Counted from the stretch's first letter, positions 1 through 13,934 are shown. The stretch: DNA of 64,000 nucleotides from Strigamia acuminata (GCA_949358305.1 OX442318.1:10956517-11020516); one strand, 5' to 3'. Notes: generated by a model not told the origin, from the sequence alone. Made by a program: numbers and translations.

Positions 1-395
1 AGGAGTAATGCGGCTCGGCCAATGGGAGAAGGCCACCCTTTTGAGTCGAACAAGAGTATAGTTCTCAACCATTTCACGCGATATCACGTTCGATACAGAC
101 CACGTGACTATCTTGGACCAATGAAAAGTTGAGTTTGGTAAATTGTTTCCATTGGCTGAGATTTTTCACCACTTGCAATAGAAAAATTAATTCAAAAATT
201 TCTGAAAAAAAATTGAAGGAACTCAACATTTATTTCTTAATTTGCGTACATTTTCCGATACTAATGTTGATGTTTATTTCAACTTTTTTTAGCAACCTGT
301 TTCCTAGACATTCGAGCAGCCATTTTGAAAATGTGCCAGTGACGTCACCAGCAACCTCTCACATGAAAATGGCAAAGCGAAGCTCCATTGTAAAT
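1..395. other. Gene-free AT-rich DNA
   Basis: I see no supported gene here. Reading frames are short and lack signal peptides or recognisable motifs, and base composition is AT-rich like the rest of the intergenic DNA. Confidence 0.5.
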
Positions 396-399
396 TTAA

Positions 400-994
400 A
401 GCCTAGTACTCATACGCTTTCAGAGTCTAAATATTTTTACAGTCTTAATTTTTCAACAGCACCATTTCAAGCGGAATGTTTTATCCTCTTATTATTCAGA
501 GTCTGATAAATTTGTGGTACTCATGAAATTGTCACCAGAAAGTTTCCGTACACTTAAACTGTGTGAGTCATTGTTGCTTGTTTTGCAAATGGCTGGCAAT
601 GGCAATGAAGCTTTGTCCGACTTTTCTGACTTAAATAATTTTAAAATCAGTTTTGGTCTTTTTGCAATTAAAAAAGCATTTATTTTGTCTGAAATGCAGG
701 CAAAAATATAATTCTACTAACCTTCAACAAACAACGTGTTCAATTGTAGTAGTTGGGTGTCTTTGTTTGCAACCGGCGGTGACCAGTTGCAAATTTTAGA
801 TCAAAAACAAGGGAATTCTGGGTAGACAAAATTTATTCAGAGTCTGAAACAATTAAATTTTTCAATTCGTTTCCACTTGCAAGGGTGATTCAGAGTCTAA
901 ACAATATTTTTATGAGTAGCACCCTTGGCAGGAAACTTAAGACTTTGATTCCTGTTACCATTCCAAGGACGGAATGGTGTTATGAGTACTAGGC
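400..994. mobile_element. piggyBac-type MITE (TTAA-flanked)
   Basis: A 595-bp non-coding segment is bounded by the inverted repeat GCCTAGTACTCAT (401-413) and its complement (982-994). TTAA stands immediately outside both ends (396-399 and 995-998), the target duplication of piggyBac-type elements. The left end carries one extra A. Inside, the motif TCAGAGTCTRA occurs four times (about 420, 496, 837 and 890). No transposase is encoded, so it would depend on an element elsewhere. The TTAA match could be chance in AT-rich DNA, but it coincides with the inverted ends. Confidence 0.55.
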
Positions 995-1298
995 TTAAGC
1001 AAGAAAACCGCGCGTGAAAACTTTAAAGTGGCGCGATAGAAAAAAAACCTTTACAGTGCATCTTACAATTGATGAATCTAAGAAAACCATATTTTTCAAT
1101 TTAAATATTAAAATTTAAATCTATCAACCATTTCCTTTCAAAAAAATTTAACAGGCAGTTAAATTTTAACCAGATCTTGCTGAATCATTCCACGAGGCCA
1201 TAACCCAGGTGCTTTTAACAAAAGCTCTTTTTCTAAAAATTTCATACAAATTTCTCTATAAAATCTCCTCCAACAACCCAAAATCGAACATACCGTCC
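995..1298. other. Upstream region of secreted-protein gene
   Basis: No gene is seen. This AT-rich stretch must hold the promoter and 5' UTR of the gene starting at 1299. A TATA-like CTATAAAAT at about 1256-1264 lies some 40 bases upstream of the start codon and is a reasonable core promoter candidate. Confidence 0.35.
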
Positions 1299-1899
1299 AT
1301 GATGCACAAGGTAAACGTAAGTACACAATTCAAATAAATTCTAAACCACAAATACTTAACCAACTTCCATTTAGACTTTCCTGTTCGGTCTCTTATTGCT
1401 GCTTGTTGTCACTGATGCCCATTCAGTGGCAGATTCATCCAGCACTAATGAAACAACTGTGGGAGAAATCCTAACTGATTTAAAACTACTATGTCAAAGT
1501 TTAAAATTACTTCAAGAGTTTAAATTGCTACCAACGGAGGACAAAACAAACGATGATTTACCAATTCCTCATATGAATTTATTTTTTGATCTTGCTGGCG
1601 AAGTTGGAGGACTTGCTAAGAGATTTCAACATGGAAATGAGTTGAATTCCGAACGAAAAAAAAGATCAAAAGGAGATTTTTTGGACAAACAAAGTACCGT
1701 AGATGATGGACCAGAAGACGATTTCCTGATCAATACCGGTAAACAATTGTTGGAACAATTGCCTAAGCTCTGTCCATGGTTAGATTTTGCTGACGACTTT
1801 CTTCCAAATTCTATCAAAAATTTTGCTATACCAGGTGACCAAATGAAGCAAGTAAAAGAATCCATGGCTTACTTAAGGAACTTAGGCTATGAACAATAA
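1299..1899 (+). CDS. Small secreted protein, unknown (178 aa, 2 exons)
   Basis: Exons are 1299-1310 and 1375-1899. The first encodes only four residues (MMHK), followed by a GTAAAC donor and a TTTAG acceptor. Joined, the start is a clear signal peptide: hydrophobic MMHKTFLFGLLLLLVVTDAHS with probable cleavage after DAHS. The mature chain is acidic with amphipathic helices and only two cysteines. A basic KKRS site near residue 92 could be cut by a furin-like protease and split it into two chains. An AATAAA lies at 1964-1969, and another overlaps the stop codon. The tiny first exon is why the start is 1299 and not an internal codon. I do not recognise the family; a secreted peptide precursor or effector-like protein are both possible. 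The gene model is good, the function unknown. Confidence 0.7.
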
Positions 1900-2030
1900 A
1901 AAAAAAATCGAAATTTAATGTATTTGCTCATTCTAACATACGGTAACTAAAAATTACCTGAAAAATAAAAAATGTGAAACAAGTTTAGCCACTTAATACA
2001 TTAATATGATTAATACATACGAGTTGTTTA

Positions 2031-2340
2031 GGGGCCGTCCATAAATTACGTAATGCTGATTTTTCGATTTTTAGACACCCTCCCCCCCCCCCTTGTAACA
2101 AGATCGTAACAAATCCACAAACCTCCCCTAGAATATTACGTAACAAAACTTATCACCCCCCCCCCACCAGAAAAAAAATTTGATACATGCTTATAATATA
2201 AAAATTTACAAAAATTTTAATTTTTTTACAAAAATTTCAAAAAAATTTAAAAAAATTTCAAAAATTTTCAAAAATTTTCAAAATTTTTTAAAAATTTTCA
2301 AAAAAATTTCAAAAATGTTAAAAAAATTTTGTTACGTTCC
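2031..2340. repeat. Poly-C dispersed repeat with A-rich tail
   Basis: The repeat starts GGGGCCGTCCATAAATTACG and holds two C-runs (11 C at 2082-2092, 10 C at 2156-2165), two ATTACGTAA motifs (2045-2053 and 2135-2143) and two GTAAC-rich stretches between them. It then runs into about 150 bases of alternating A-runs and TTTC. From memory, this opening with C-tracts is common in insect intergenic DNA; I cannot name its family. No coding capacity is seen. Confidence 0.5.
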
Positions 2341-2470
2341 AATACCGTACTTTTGCAAAAATACGCTATTCTTGGTGTCTCAGCCGCAACTACTATTCGA
2401 GGGCGACTCTTAATCGCTAAAATACGCCATTTCTTTACCTTACAAGCGCGAACAAAACACAAGACCAACT

Positions 2471-3334
2471 TCAAACCAAATCAGTTTTATTTTCCTTAAA
2501 CAAATTATCTACAAACCCATTCCAAGAAGCCGAAATCTCTCGAGTCCTATTCCTCAAACTACTATAAATCTTTCTAGGAATCTCCCTCACACCCCACGGA
2601 TCCACCAACCTAACCACATCCAGCGGAAACCTCCTATCCCTCACCGGTATCCAAGTATTGCCCACCTGCAAAAACCCCAAAATCCCCTTCCCCTTCCCAT
2701 CAAACACCGCTTCATGTTTCTTCAACTCCACGCACGCAAAAGCAGCACCCCTCATCAGTTCCTCCAAAGTGAGAAAAGCACCGCCCGGATTGTTGTAAAC
2801 CGACGTAGGCTTAGCCTTGCGCACGCTCAGTAGCGCCAAATGAGCAAAAAGCTCGTTCGCCGCATCGTTGCCCTTCAAAAAGTCCACAATCTCTTCGGCA
2901 CAGTTCTTGTTCTCCAGAATCTCGCTACAATTGCTCACTTCCGGACTCCTCGTCTTCTCCAACGTGCTCAGATGATCCTTCACCGACTCCTGGACCTCGT
3001 CCGGCGTCAAACCGGGCGCGTGGGCCAACCGGTTGAGGAAGCGCGTGCTGTTGAACACCGTCTTGGCCACATAGCGCATCACGCCGAGCGGATCCACGAC
3101 CAGAGCCGGGTTCGGTATCGGAGTCACCATGTTGTGGATCAGTTTGTTCACTCCCAGAACTCTGAAGGCCGGGGTCTTGAGCAGGGCGTTCAACCTGGCT
3201 AAGGTGGTGCACATGTTGTTACTAACCTTGACAACATCTTTGATAGTTATCATTCCACTGTCATCTCGGTTTGTCGGTCCTCCGCCGGACGCGAGCGTCG
3301 CGCAGCACAACGTCAACACAACCGTCCACAGCAT
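2471..3334 (-). CDS. Secreted protein, unknown (287 aa, single exon)
   Basis: The start at 3334 is chosen because it opens directly into a signal peptide (MLWTVVLTLCCATLASGGG). An upstream in-frame Met at 3388 would bury that peptide. The mature chain has at least four cysteines, several N-glycosylation sequons (for example NST and NCS) and a high share of helix-forming residues. It has no transmembrane segment after the signal peptide. A repeated short theme, VDPxGV, appears near residues 75 and 245 (VVDPLGV and LVDPWGV). The gene faces the plus-strand secreted gene at 1299. No intron is needed. I do not recognise the family; a lineage-specific secreted arthropod protein is the most that can be said. 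Confidence 0.65.
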   Translation of the reverse strand: MLWTVVLTLCCATLASGGGPTNRDDSGMITIKDVVKVSNNMCTTLARLNALLKTPAFRVLGVNKLIHNMVTPIPNPALVVDPLGVMRYVAKTVFNSTRFLNRLAHAPGLTPDEVQESVKDHLSTLEKTRSPEVSNCSEILENKNCAEEIVDFLKGNDAANELFAHLALLSVRKAKPTSVYNNPGGAFLTLEELMRGAAFACVELKKHEAVFDGKGKGILGFLQVGNTWIPVRDRRFPLDVVRLVDPWGVREIPRKIYSSLRNRTREISASWNGFVDNLFKENKTDLV

Positions 3335-3822
3335 CGTTGAGTCTTCTGCGAAAGTCAAAGCGAAATGAGAACAGGCACAAAGCGGCAATTATATCTGCAT
3401 TTTTCACCATCCAATCGCATTCCAGAGCTCGCAAATCCCCTCCAGATGAATTTTTTAGGCTCAAAGTCAAGCTAGAATTGATTGAAATACTGGGAAAAAA
3501 TATGTGTGTCAGTAGGAGGCGTGAGAGCGGAGAAAAAAAATTTTTTTTTTTGTCTGAGCTCACTGCAGCAAAAAGTTAAATCCTTTTCATGAGGAAGCGA
3601 AAGTTAATCTGACACTAGCCTTGGGTCACTATTATAAATTTAAAATTAAAAAAAAAAAAAGTGAAAAATAATAATTTTTTTTTTTTCAGGTTAACTTTAT
3701 GTTTTATTGGGTACAGAGTTTAAAGTTGGAGGAAAAAAAAGAATGGAAATCTTGAATTTTAAAGAAATGAAAACTTGATTAAGATTGAGTGGTTTTCATT
3801 TTCTCTTCGTTCAAGCGACATT
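3335..3822. other. Spacer: promoter of minus gene and RBM42 3' UTR
   Basis: No gene is seen. The left part is upstream of the secreted gene ending at 2471, with A/T runs near 3531-3550. The right part is the 3' UTR of RBM42 on the minus strand, whose likely poly(A) signal AATAAA reads as TTTATT at 3703-3708, about 115 bases past its stop codon. Confidence 0.5.
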
Positions 3823-6800
3823 TCATCGTAAACCGAGTTTCGTTTTCTCCTTGTTCTTTTTCCTCACTATGTCGATGTTCCTTTCGCGCCAGGTGCTTTT
3901 TCGTAGTTTTATCGGCCGGCTTCCCACGTATTTAGCTGGAACCAAAAGAATAAAAAAAATTAACTGGTTTTATTTGAACTGGATTACTTAACTTTTGGTT
4001 TGTGCATGCACAGAATACCAATTAATTCATTTATTAAATCAGACTGGTCAAATTCATCCATAATTGGACAAAAATATTAAATTTTTCCTCACAAAATAGC
4101 TGACAACAGCTTAAAACAAAACAATACTCATTGAAACAATTGTTTAAAAAAAATTCAATTGTTTTCGTAAAAGCGAAAACAATTATTTTATTTATTCAAA
4201 ACAATTTCAATGAGTATTGTTTAATTTTAATTTTTTCAATTGTTAAAAAAAAAAATTAAACAATTGTTTTCATTTGTTAGAAAAAAATTAAACAAATGTT
4301 TTCGATTGTTAGAAAAATTAAACAATTGTTTTCATTTGTTAGAAAAAAATTAAACAAATGTTTTCGATTGTTAGAAAAATTAAACAATTGTTTTCATTTG
4401 TTAGAAAAATTAAACAATCGTTTTCGATTGTTAGAAAAAATTAAACAATTGTTTTTGATTGTTAGAAAAAATTAAACAATTATTTTTGATTGTTAGAAAA
4501 AATTAAACAATTGTTTTCGATTGTTAGAAAAAATTAAACACACAAAAACTCAACGTAAAAATAGCAAAATAAGGAAACTTCAAGAAAGCCGTTGGTTTCG
4601 CCACATTTAATCAAAAAGTATGACCACGAAGACACTCTACAGGTTTCTTTCCTCTTTCCAACATAAAAATATCAAAACAACATTTCCCTCCATTTTTAAA
4701 AGAAAAAAAGAAAATAATCAAATGTGAACTTATTATATCCCAAATCCAACTCACAAAAAAAACCAAAAAAAAAAAACATTCTTTCCTGACAACTACTTTA
4801 CCTGCCATGACAACCCCAACTCTCTGCTATTGAAAATAGACCACCCACTCGATTACTACCTACAATTCGAGCCAAAAATATTGACCAATAATATCTCTTT
4901 TTCACCTATGGTAGGTGGAGCCTTCTATTTCCCCATAAATCACTTTACCAAATGACTTATTCCACACCAAACCACCACAAGAGCCAATTCCAGCAGCAAT
5001 CTCAGGTAAAAAGAGCCAAAAACCACAAAAAAAAACCCAAAACAACCAAAATCAACCTAAAACTACTGAAAAACCCAAAATCCTCACTCATTCCTCTATT
5101 CCAGCTATGTGTGGCATCATCCTAAGCCTCCTGCTGCTTTCTCACAGTCTAATGCCCAGCCAGGAATCCAAGCCAAACCCTCTGGGTCGATCTTGCATCA
5201 GCAAAGACCACTGCCAGTACAAAAGCTTCTCGAGGATGTTCGACCTGCCCAACCTCTACAATTCCATCCGGCTTTCCAAGCAGCGGGGCCCGGCAAAGCC
5301 GCTTTTCCTCGCGCACGCCGACCACAAGCGAAACATCTTTTACAGCAGAGGTTGGGGTGCGAGCGGATCTCCGCAAGTGGCCATGGAAACCAAGATCAAC
5401 GAGCTCCAGCAGGCCAGTAATCAGCTGAAATATGCCTTCACGTCGAACCATTGGGGCCCGCTGGGTAAGCGGGCCGAGAAGCGACCGATGTATGGGAAGT
5501 TGATGTAACGGATTTGTTTTGTTGTGTTCGGTGTTCGTTTGATCGTGTGGTTTTTTTGTGGACCGGTTGTGTTTGTTGCTGCTTTTTTTGATGGAATAAA
5601 GGTTGGATTTGGGATTTATCCGCTTACCGTTCATTTCGCGCATTGCTTTGATGAAATCTTGCGGGTCTTTGAAGCTGACGAAGCCGTAGCCTTTGGTTTT
5701 GTTGTTTCGCTTGTCGCGTACTACTTTAGCTTTCAGGAAAGATGGGTATTTGCTGAAGGCGCGAGTCAGAACCTCATCCGTTACGTCGTTACCGAGGTCC
5801 CCGCAGAAAATTCGAAAATCATCTACAAATTTAATTTTTACTTAGTTTGCATTCTTGCTCAATTCACACTATTTTCATCGATTTCATGCACAATTTCGTT
5901 CGTTTTCATCGATTTTATGCACAATATCGTTCATTTTAATCGATTTTGTACACAATTTCGTTAATTTTAATCAATTTTATACACAATTTTGTTAATTTTA
6001 ATCGATTTTATGCACAATTTCGTTAATTTTAATCGATTTTATGCACAATTTCGTTCGCTTTAACCGATTTTATGCACAATTTCGGTCATTTTAATCAATT
6101 TTATACACAATTTTGGTCATTTTAATTGATTTTATGCGTAATTTCCATCGTTTAAATCGATTTTATGCATAATTTCCATCGTTTAAATCGATTTTATGCG
6201 TAATTTCCATCGTTTAAACAGATTTTAAGCATAATTTCCATCGTTTAAATCGATTTTAGCACAAAATTGTTTTATATTTGATTTTTCAATCGTAAAAATG
6301 CATTTTTCTAGTTTTGTAATCAACGTTTACCTAATTCCCACTCCAAGAGCGAAGTATCTTCCCACGATTGTCCACCTGCCGTTCGGATACATCTGCGACG
6401 TCTCTCTCTTTCCTTCTTCTTAGAAAGGCTGTAACTGTCTTCGTATGGAATAACAGTTGGAGCCTAAAACAATAAATGCAACCAATCAACAAAAATAAAA
6501 CATCAAAATTAAATTAAAATCAAAATCATACCTTTTTAACTGGCAACGGCGGAGGAATAACAATCTGTGGCTGTTCGATCGGTTGTGGTATATAAGTCTC
6601 GACTTTCGGCGGTGGAATAGTAACGATTGGCTGCTCAATCTTGCGAACCTTAACCGGAGGTGCAGAATACACTGCTGGTGTGGCTAATCAAATTAACAAC
6701 AACATCCTAAAATTAACAACTTATTCAACATGATATTCAAATATAATAACAAAAAATCTCAATTTAACATAATATTCGACCTAAAATGATAAAAAAACTA

Positions 6801-7712
6801 GCCGTTTATCGTAAATTCCGCCCAAAATGATACAAAAAAATGGCTATTAAGCCGAAACCCGACCAAAAATCGATTTTATGCACAATTTCGTTCGTTTTAA
6901 TCGATTTTATGCACAATTTCGTTTATTTTAATCAATTTTATGCACAATTTCGTTCGTTTTAATCGATTTTATGCACAATTTCGTTTATTTTAATCGATTT
7001 TATGCACAATTTCGTTTATTTTAATCGATTTTATGCACAATTTCGTTCATTTTAATCGATTTTATGCACAATTTCGTTCATTTTAATCAATTTTATGCAC
7101 AATTCCGTTCATTTTCCGTTCGTTCTCCCGAAAATTCACTTTTTAATCAATTTTAACACCTGAAGCAGTCGACGGAAACGGTCCGCCCGACGATATAATC
7201 TCTTCGACAGCATTCTGCGGCTGCATATTCATCATAGCATCACCCATATCCATCGAGGAATTCTGCATGGCGATTTGCTCTTGTTGCGGTTGGTGAATTT
7301 GGAGCTGATGCGGGATAAATTGCAGCGCCGTCTGGCTCTCCGCTTGCTCCTGCGGGTGAACGGCTACACAAACAAATAAATTCTTAGTTTTGTCGATTAT
7401 TTCGCTCAATTTCTTCGCATTTCCTCACCTATACCTTCAGCGTACATGCCAATCATAGCACTCATACTGTACGCCTGGTGTTCCATTTGTTGTTGTTGTT
7501 TGTGCAGTTGTTCGGCTATTCGATTGTAGGTATGAGCGCCTATGACTGGTCTCGAAGCTTGTGGCATCACGTTTGGAAAAGCGATTTCCTGTTCGAACCT
7601 AAACGACGAAAAAATTGAAAAAAATGTTCAATTTGTCAATTTTTCGGGTTTTATTTTTTTACCTGTTCATTTCCGCTTCCATTTCCTTTAGTTTCTCCAT
7701 CGAAAGCGCCAT
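3823..7712 (-). CDS. RBM42: RNA-binding protein 42 (7 exons, 338 aa)
   Basis: Exons on the minus strand: 7663-7712, 7429-7598, 7160-7363, 6532-6683, 6331-6463, 5628-5822 and 3823-3935. All junctions are GT-AG and the sum, 1,017 bases, is exactly 339 codons. The product begins MALSMEKLKEMEAEMNRFEQ, has a Gln- and Pro-rich middle, then the RBM42 signature CIRTAGGQSWEDTSLLEW. A single RRM follows with RNP2-like FRIFCGDLGND and RNP1 KGYGFVSF, and the basic tail ends KEKTKLGLR. It is shorter than human RBM42 (480 aa) because the Pro-rich middle is reduced. The family binds RNA and has been linked to hnRNP K and pre-mRNA splicing. The last intron (3936-5627) contains a complete gene on the other strand, and three introns are filled with 31-bp minisatellites. 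It shares a promoter with NDUFS2. Confidence 0.95.
4190..4540. repeat. 30/31-bp minisatellite in RBM42 last intron
   Basis: About eleven tandem copies of a unit built from TTAGAAAAAATTAAACAATT plus GTTTTCGATTG, with period 30-31 bases. Many units contain the palindrome ACAATTGT, so each could fold or bind a dimeric factor. Flanking sequence from about 4140 is a looser version. Units near the right end are the most alike. Confidence 0.85.
5107..5508 (+). CDS. Small secreted protein nested in RBM42 intron (133 aa)
   Basis: The start lies three bases after an acceptor (TATTCCAG, ending 5104). A donor at 5005/5006 would join a 5' UTR exon to it. The product has a signal peptide (MCGIILSLLLLSHSLMPSQ), two cysteines in GRSCISKDHCQY, and three KR pairs: DHKR, GKR near the end and AEKR. 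The segment after DHKR reads NIFYSRGWGASG and shares YSRGW with the neuropeptide corazonin. However, it lacks the N-terminal Gln and the amidation signal GKR, and corazonin normally follows the signal peptide directly. A GPLGKR site could release an amidated peptide ending HWGPL. AATAAA at 5595-5600 is the poly(A) signal. It lies antisense inside the 1.7-kb last intron of RBM42. A peptide-hormone-like precursor is plausible; the family is not recognised. Confidence 0.65.
   Translation: MCGIILSLLLLSHSLMPSQESKPNPLGRSCISKDHCQYKSFSRMFDLPNLYNSIRLSKQRGPAKPLFLAHADHKRNIFYSRGWGASGSPQVAMETKINELQQASNQLKYAFTSNHWGPLGKRAEKRPMYGKLM
5865..6260. repeat. 31-bp minisatellite in RBM42 intron 5
   Basis: About thirteen tandem copies of a 31-base unit of the form ATCGATTTTATGCACAATTT followed by CGTTMATTTTA. 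Later units drift to TTCCATCGTTTAAATCG. It fills most of the intron between the two exons that encode the start of the RRM and the sequence before it. Confidence 0.9.
6865..7112. repeat. 31-bp minisatellite in RBM42 intron 3
   Basis: About eight copies of the same 31-base unit as at 5865-6260 (ATCGATTTTATGCACAATTT core), in a separate intron of the same gene about 600 bases away. Two exons with unique sequence lie between the arrays. Confidence 0.9.
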
Positions 7713-8051
7713 TTTTGTTTAAATCGTTTTTCAAATTAATTTATCGGAGTTTTTCGGGATTAAACAGTACACGCGGTAAACGTCAATACATAAGAAATGA
7801 AAATACATCTACCGCCGCCATTTTGTGTCGTATCTGTCTACCGTCGCTGTCCGGAGTGATTGGTTGGCGATAGTCACGTGGAACGAAAGATCGATTCTAG
7901 AAAATATATATTTTTTTATTTTTCTATGTGGTAATCATTAGTTTAATTTTTAGAACAAATAAAAACATTACAATTTGTATTTACAATTGTTTTATTTCAT
8001 TCAATTCACTCTACTGGCAATTTTCGGAAACCCCCGCTGCCATAATCCAAA
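7713..8051. promoter_or_regulatory. Bidirectional promoter RBM42 / NDUFS2
   Basis: The start codons of the two divergent housekeeping genes are 339 bases apart. The segment has no clear TATA box for either gene. It holds GCCGCCATTTTG (about 7813-7824), a YY1/Pho-like core, and CACGTG (7875-7880), an E-box. A second AAAATGG overlaps the NDUFS2 start codon. These are typical of TATA-less housekeeping promoters; binding is inferred from sequence only. Confidence 0.6.
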
Positions 8052-11982
<3,931 letters not shown>

Positions 11983-12052
11983 ACGTATTGTATATAAACA
12001 TTGTACAGATTGTATTCATGTAGGAATAATTTAAAATCTTTGAATCAATAAA

Positions 12053-13139
12053 TTTGATAATTGAAAACCAAGAATCACGAAGAAATTGGCTAAATGAAAT
12101 AGACAACACCTTGTTAAATACTTTTCTTTTCACAAATTTTAATATGATGCATTATTCGTTATAACAAACAAGTTTTTTCTGCATTTTGTTGGGTTGGAGG
12201 CGGTGGTTGAAAAATCCCTCACACTGAGTTGCAGCGCCGCTCTGGTGGGAAAAACTTGTGACGCTTGCTTTTCCGTCGCATAACAACGGTCGCGTGTTTC
12301 TGCTCTCCATTCTATTTCGCATCGTTTGCGTCGTTTTCGTCCGCTATTTCCTCTGATTTCCATTCCTTTTTCCTTATTTATGCAGAATTTTATTGATGTA
12401 CCACCAAGGAACTGGGTTAGGATTGTATTTCCAGTCGATGGTTTGATTTTAATCAATATTTCTTCGATTTTTTTATGTCTCAAAATGTTTCCATTACATT
12501 TTAGGCCTAATCTAAACTCTATTCGAATTTAAATAGGCTGTCTTTTTCCAAGTTTCTTTGTCATTTTCTAGGGATTTTCATTTGAATTTGAGCTCAAGCT
12601 TTGTATATTTTTTTAGTTTGTGATCTAGATCAATTGGATTTAACGAAATCTAGGAAATCCCAGAGATAATTAATGTTTCTTTTGAATTTTTACATTTACT
12701 AACTGTTCTGTTGATTTGGGATAGTAATCCAACTATTTCCACTATGGTCAAATATATTTCTCTTTCTTATTTATTGCTGTCTAGTTTTGGCTCTGTATGG
12801 TCGGTTCTTCCTTCACTGCTTTGCTTCCATATTTCATATTCTCTCTTTCTCTTTTTTTCAATTTTGCAGTTTGCAATATTTTAAAAATATTTTACAATTC
12901 CTATCCTCTTCAAATTTCTGCCCGTTTTTCTATTTCTCTGGTTGAATTTCTTATTCTGTGGTTGAAATTGACAATCGGTTGGATCTGTTATATTTTGTAA
13001 TGCAGTTATCCTTTTTCTGTCAGAAAATATTTTTTCTACATAGGTTTTTCAAAATAGCCAGCAATTCTTTGTCAGTTGTGTGGTCCAAACCTTTTCCCGC
13101 TTGTTTAATCACCAAGTGCATTGAAGAACGGGTCTTAAA
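12053..13139. other. Gene-free stretch with a CpG-containing segment
   Basis: I see no supported gene. At 12225-12350 the AT-rich background gives way to CpG-richer DNA (GCGCCGCT, GTCGCATAACAACGGTCGCG). That could be a promoter or first exon of an unseen plus-strand transcript, followed by a TTTATGCAG acceptor-like site at 12377-12385. The rest is T-rich and intron-like. Confidence 0.35.
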
Positions 13140-13268
13140 ATGGAGAAAAATGAAACGAAAGAACGGAAAGTAATTACACCAAAGGACGAAATATTGTCAC
13201 TGATGTGCGAATGGGAAACGTGCAGTTTCAAAACACACACAATTGCTTGGCATTTTTTTAAAATCTGA
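13140..13268 (+). CDS. Possible micro-ORF with C2H2-like spacing (42 aa)
   Basis: A short ATG frame encodes a charged N-terminus (MEKNETKERKVITPKDE), then CEWETCSFKTHTIAWH, whose Cys and His residues have the spacing C-x4-C-x4-H-x4-H. That is too compact for a classical zinc finger. It may be the first coding exon of a larger gene, a decayed fragment or chance. No downstream exon was found. Confidence is low. Confidence 0.2.
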   Translation: MEKNETKERKVITPKDEILSLMCEWETCSFKTHTIAWHFFKI

Positions 13269-13660
13269 AATTTCGCCTCTTCTCTATCTTTAAGAAAATG
13301 GACGAAAAATTAACAGTCTAGTTAATTTGTAGTAGACATGCTTGAAATTGTTGTTTTGAGTTTGTTGACATGTTACAAACCTTTTGGATTTGTTTATAGT
13401 CATCACTGGTCTAACTTGTAAGTCTTTTAACAATGAGTCAATAAAGTGATTGACTTTTCGTTTGATAAATGTCAGGATGGCTTTCAGCACAATTCTTTTG
13501 GCTGTATTTCGAAATCCCCCTACACCACTCTGAAATACTCAAACCAAATGCTAATAATATAAAATTAAAAAATGGACGGATAAAATTGCATGGATTGTTT
13601 ACATCTTGCTTTCTACGGGATCTCACTGTCCCAGCTGTGGGATGGTCCGTATACACCATG
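13269..13660. other. Gene-free stretch left of hAT MITE
   Basis: Several overlapping frames of 65-90 codons are open on both strands, but none has a recognisable motif or start context. It may be old transposon-derived sequence. No gene is called. Confidence 0.3.
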
Positions 13661-13668
13661 GTATAGTA

Positions 13669-13926
13669 CTGGTGGGGCGCGAGCTGATTATTAGTGGGGC
13701 GCACCCATCATACATGCCTAAAGAAAACAAGCTTATTTTGCAAACTTTTATAAATTTTTAAGCAAAATTATATAAAATTATATAAAAAATTATACAAAGT
13801 TTTATGCAAAATTATATAAAAATTTCTTTTTTTCTTTTTAGTAGTATATTTTTTAAAAATTGAATGCACTGGTAGATGAAGTGGGGCGCAGAAGATCGCT
13901 TTGCTTAAAAAGTTTGGGAACCCCTG
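13669..13926. mobile_element. hAT-type MITE with 8-bp target duplication
   Basis: The right end reads AAAAGTTTGGGAACCCCTG, the complement of CAGGGGTTCCCAAACTTTT, which is typical of hAT inverted ends. GTATAGTA occurs exactly next to both ends (13661-13668 and 13927-13934); 8 bp is the hAT target duplication length. The left end (CTGGTGGGGCGC) matches the right only partly. GTGGGGCGC recurs near both ends. At 258 bp it has no transposase. Confidence 0.75.
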
Positions 13927-13934
13927 GTATAGTA

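Noticed and set aside
2180-2413. Asn/Lys/Phe frame of 77 codons in the A-rich tail
   Set aside because: Low-complexity translation of AAAATTTC repeats.
4190-4540. Possible CRISPR array (about 30-bp repeats)
   Set aside because: The repeats are directly tandem with no unique spacers and sit in a eukaryotic intron.
5109-5420. A second long frame overlapping the nested secreted gene
   Set aside because: It lacks a signal peptide. The other frame has a signal peptide, a correct acceptor and a stop before the poly(A) signal.
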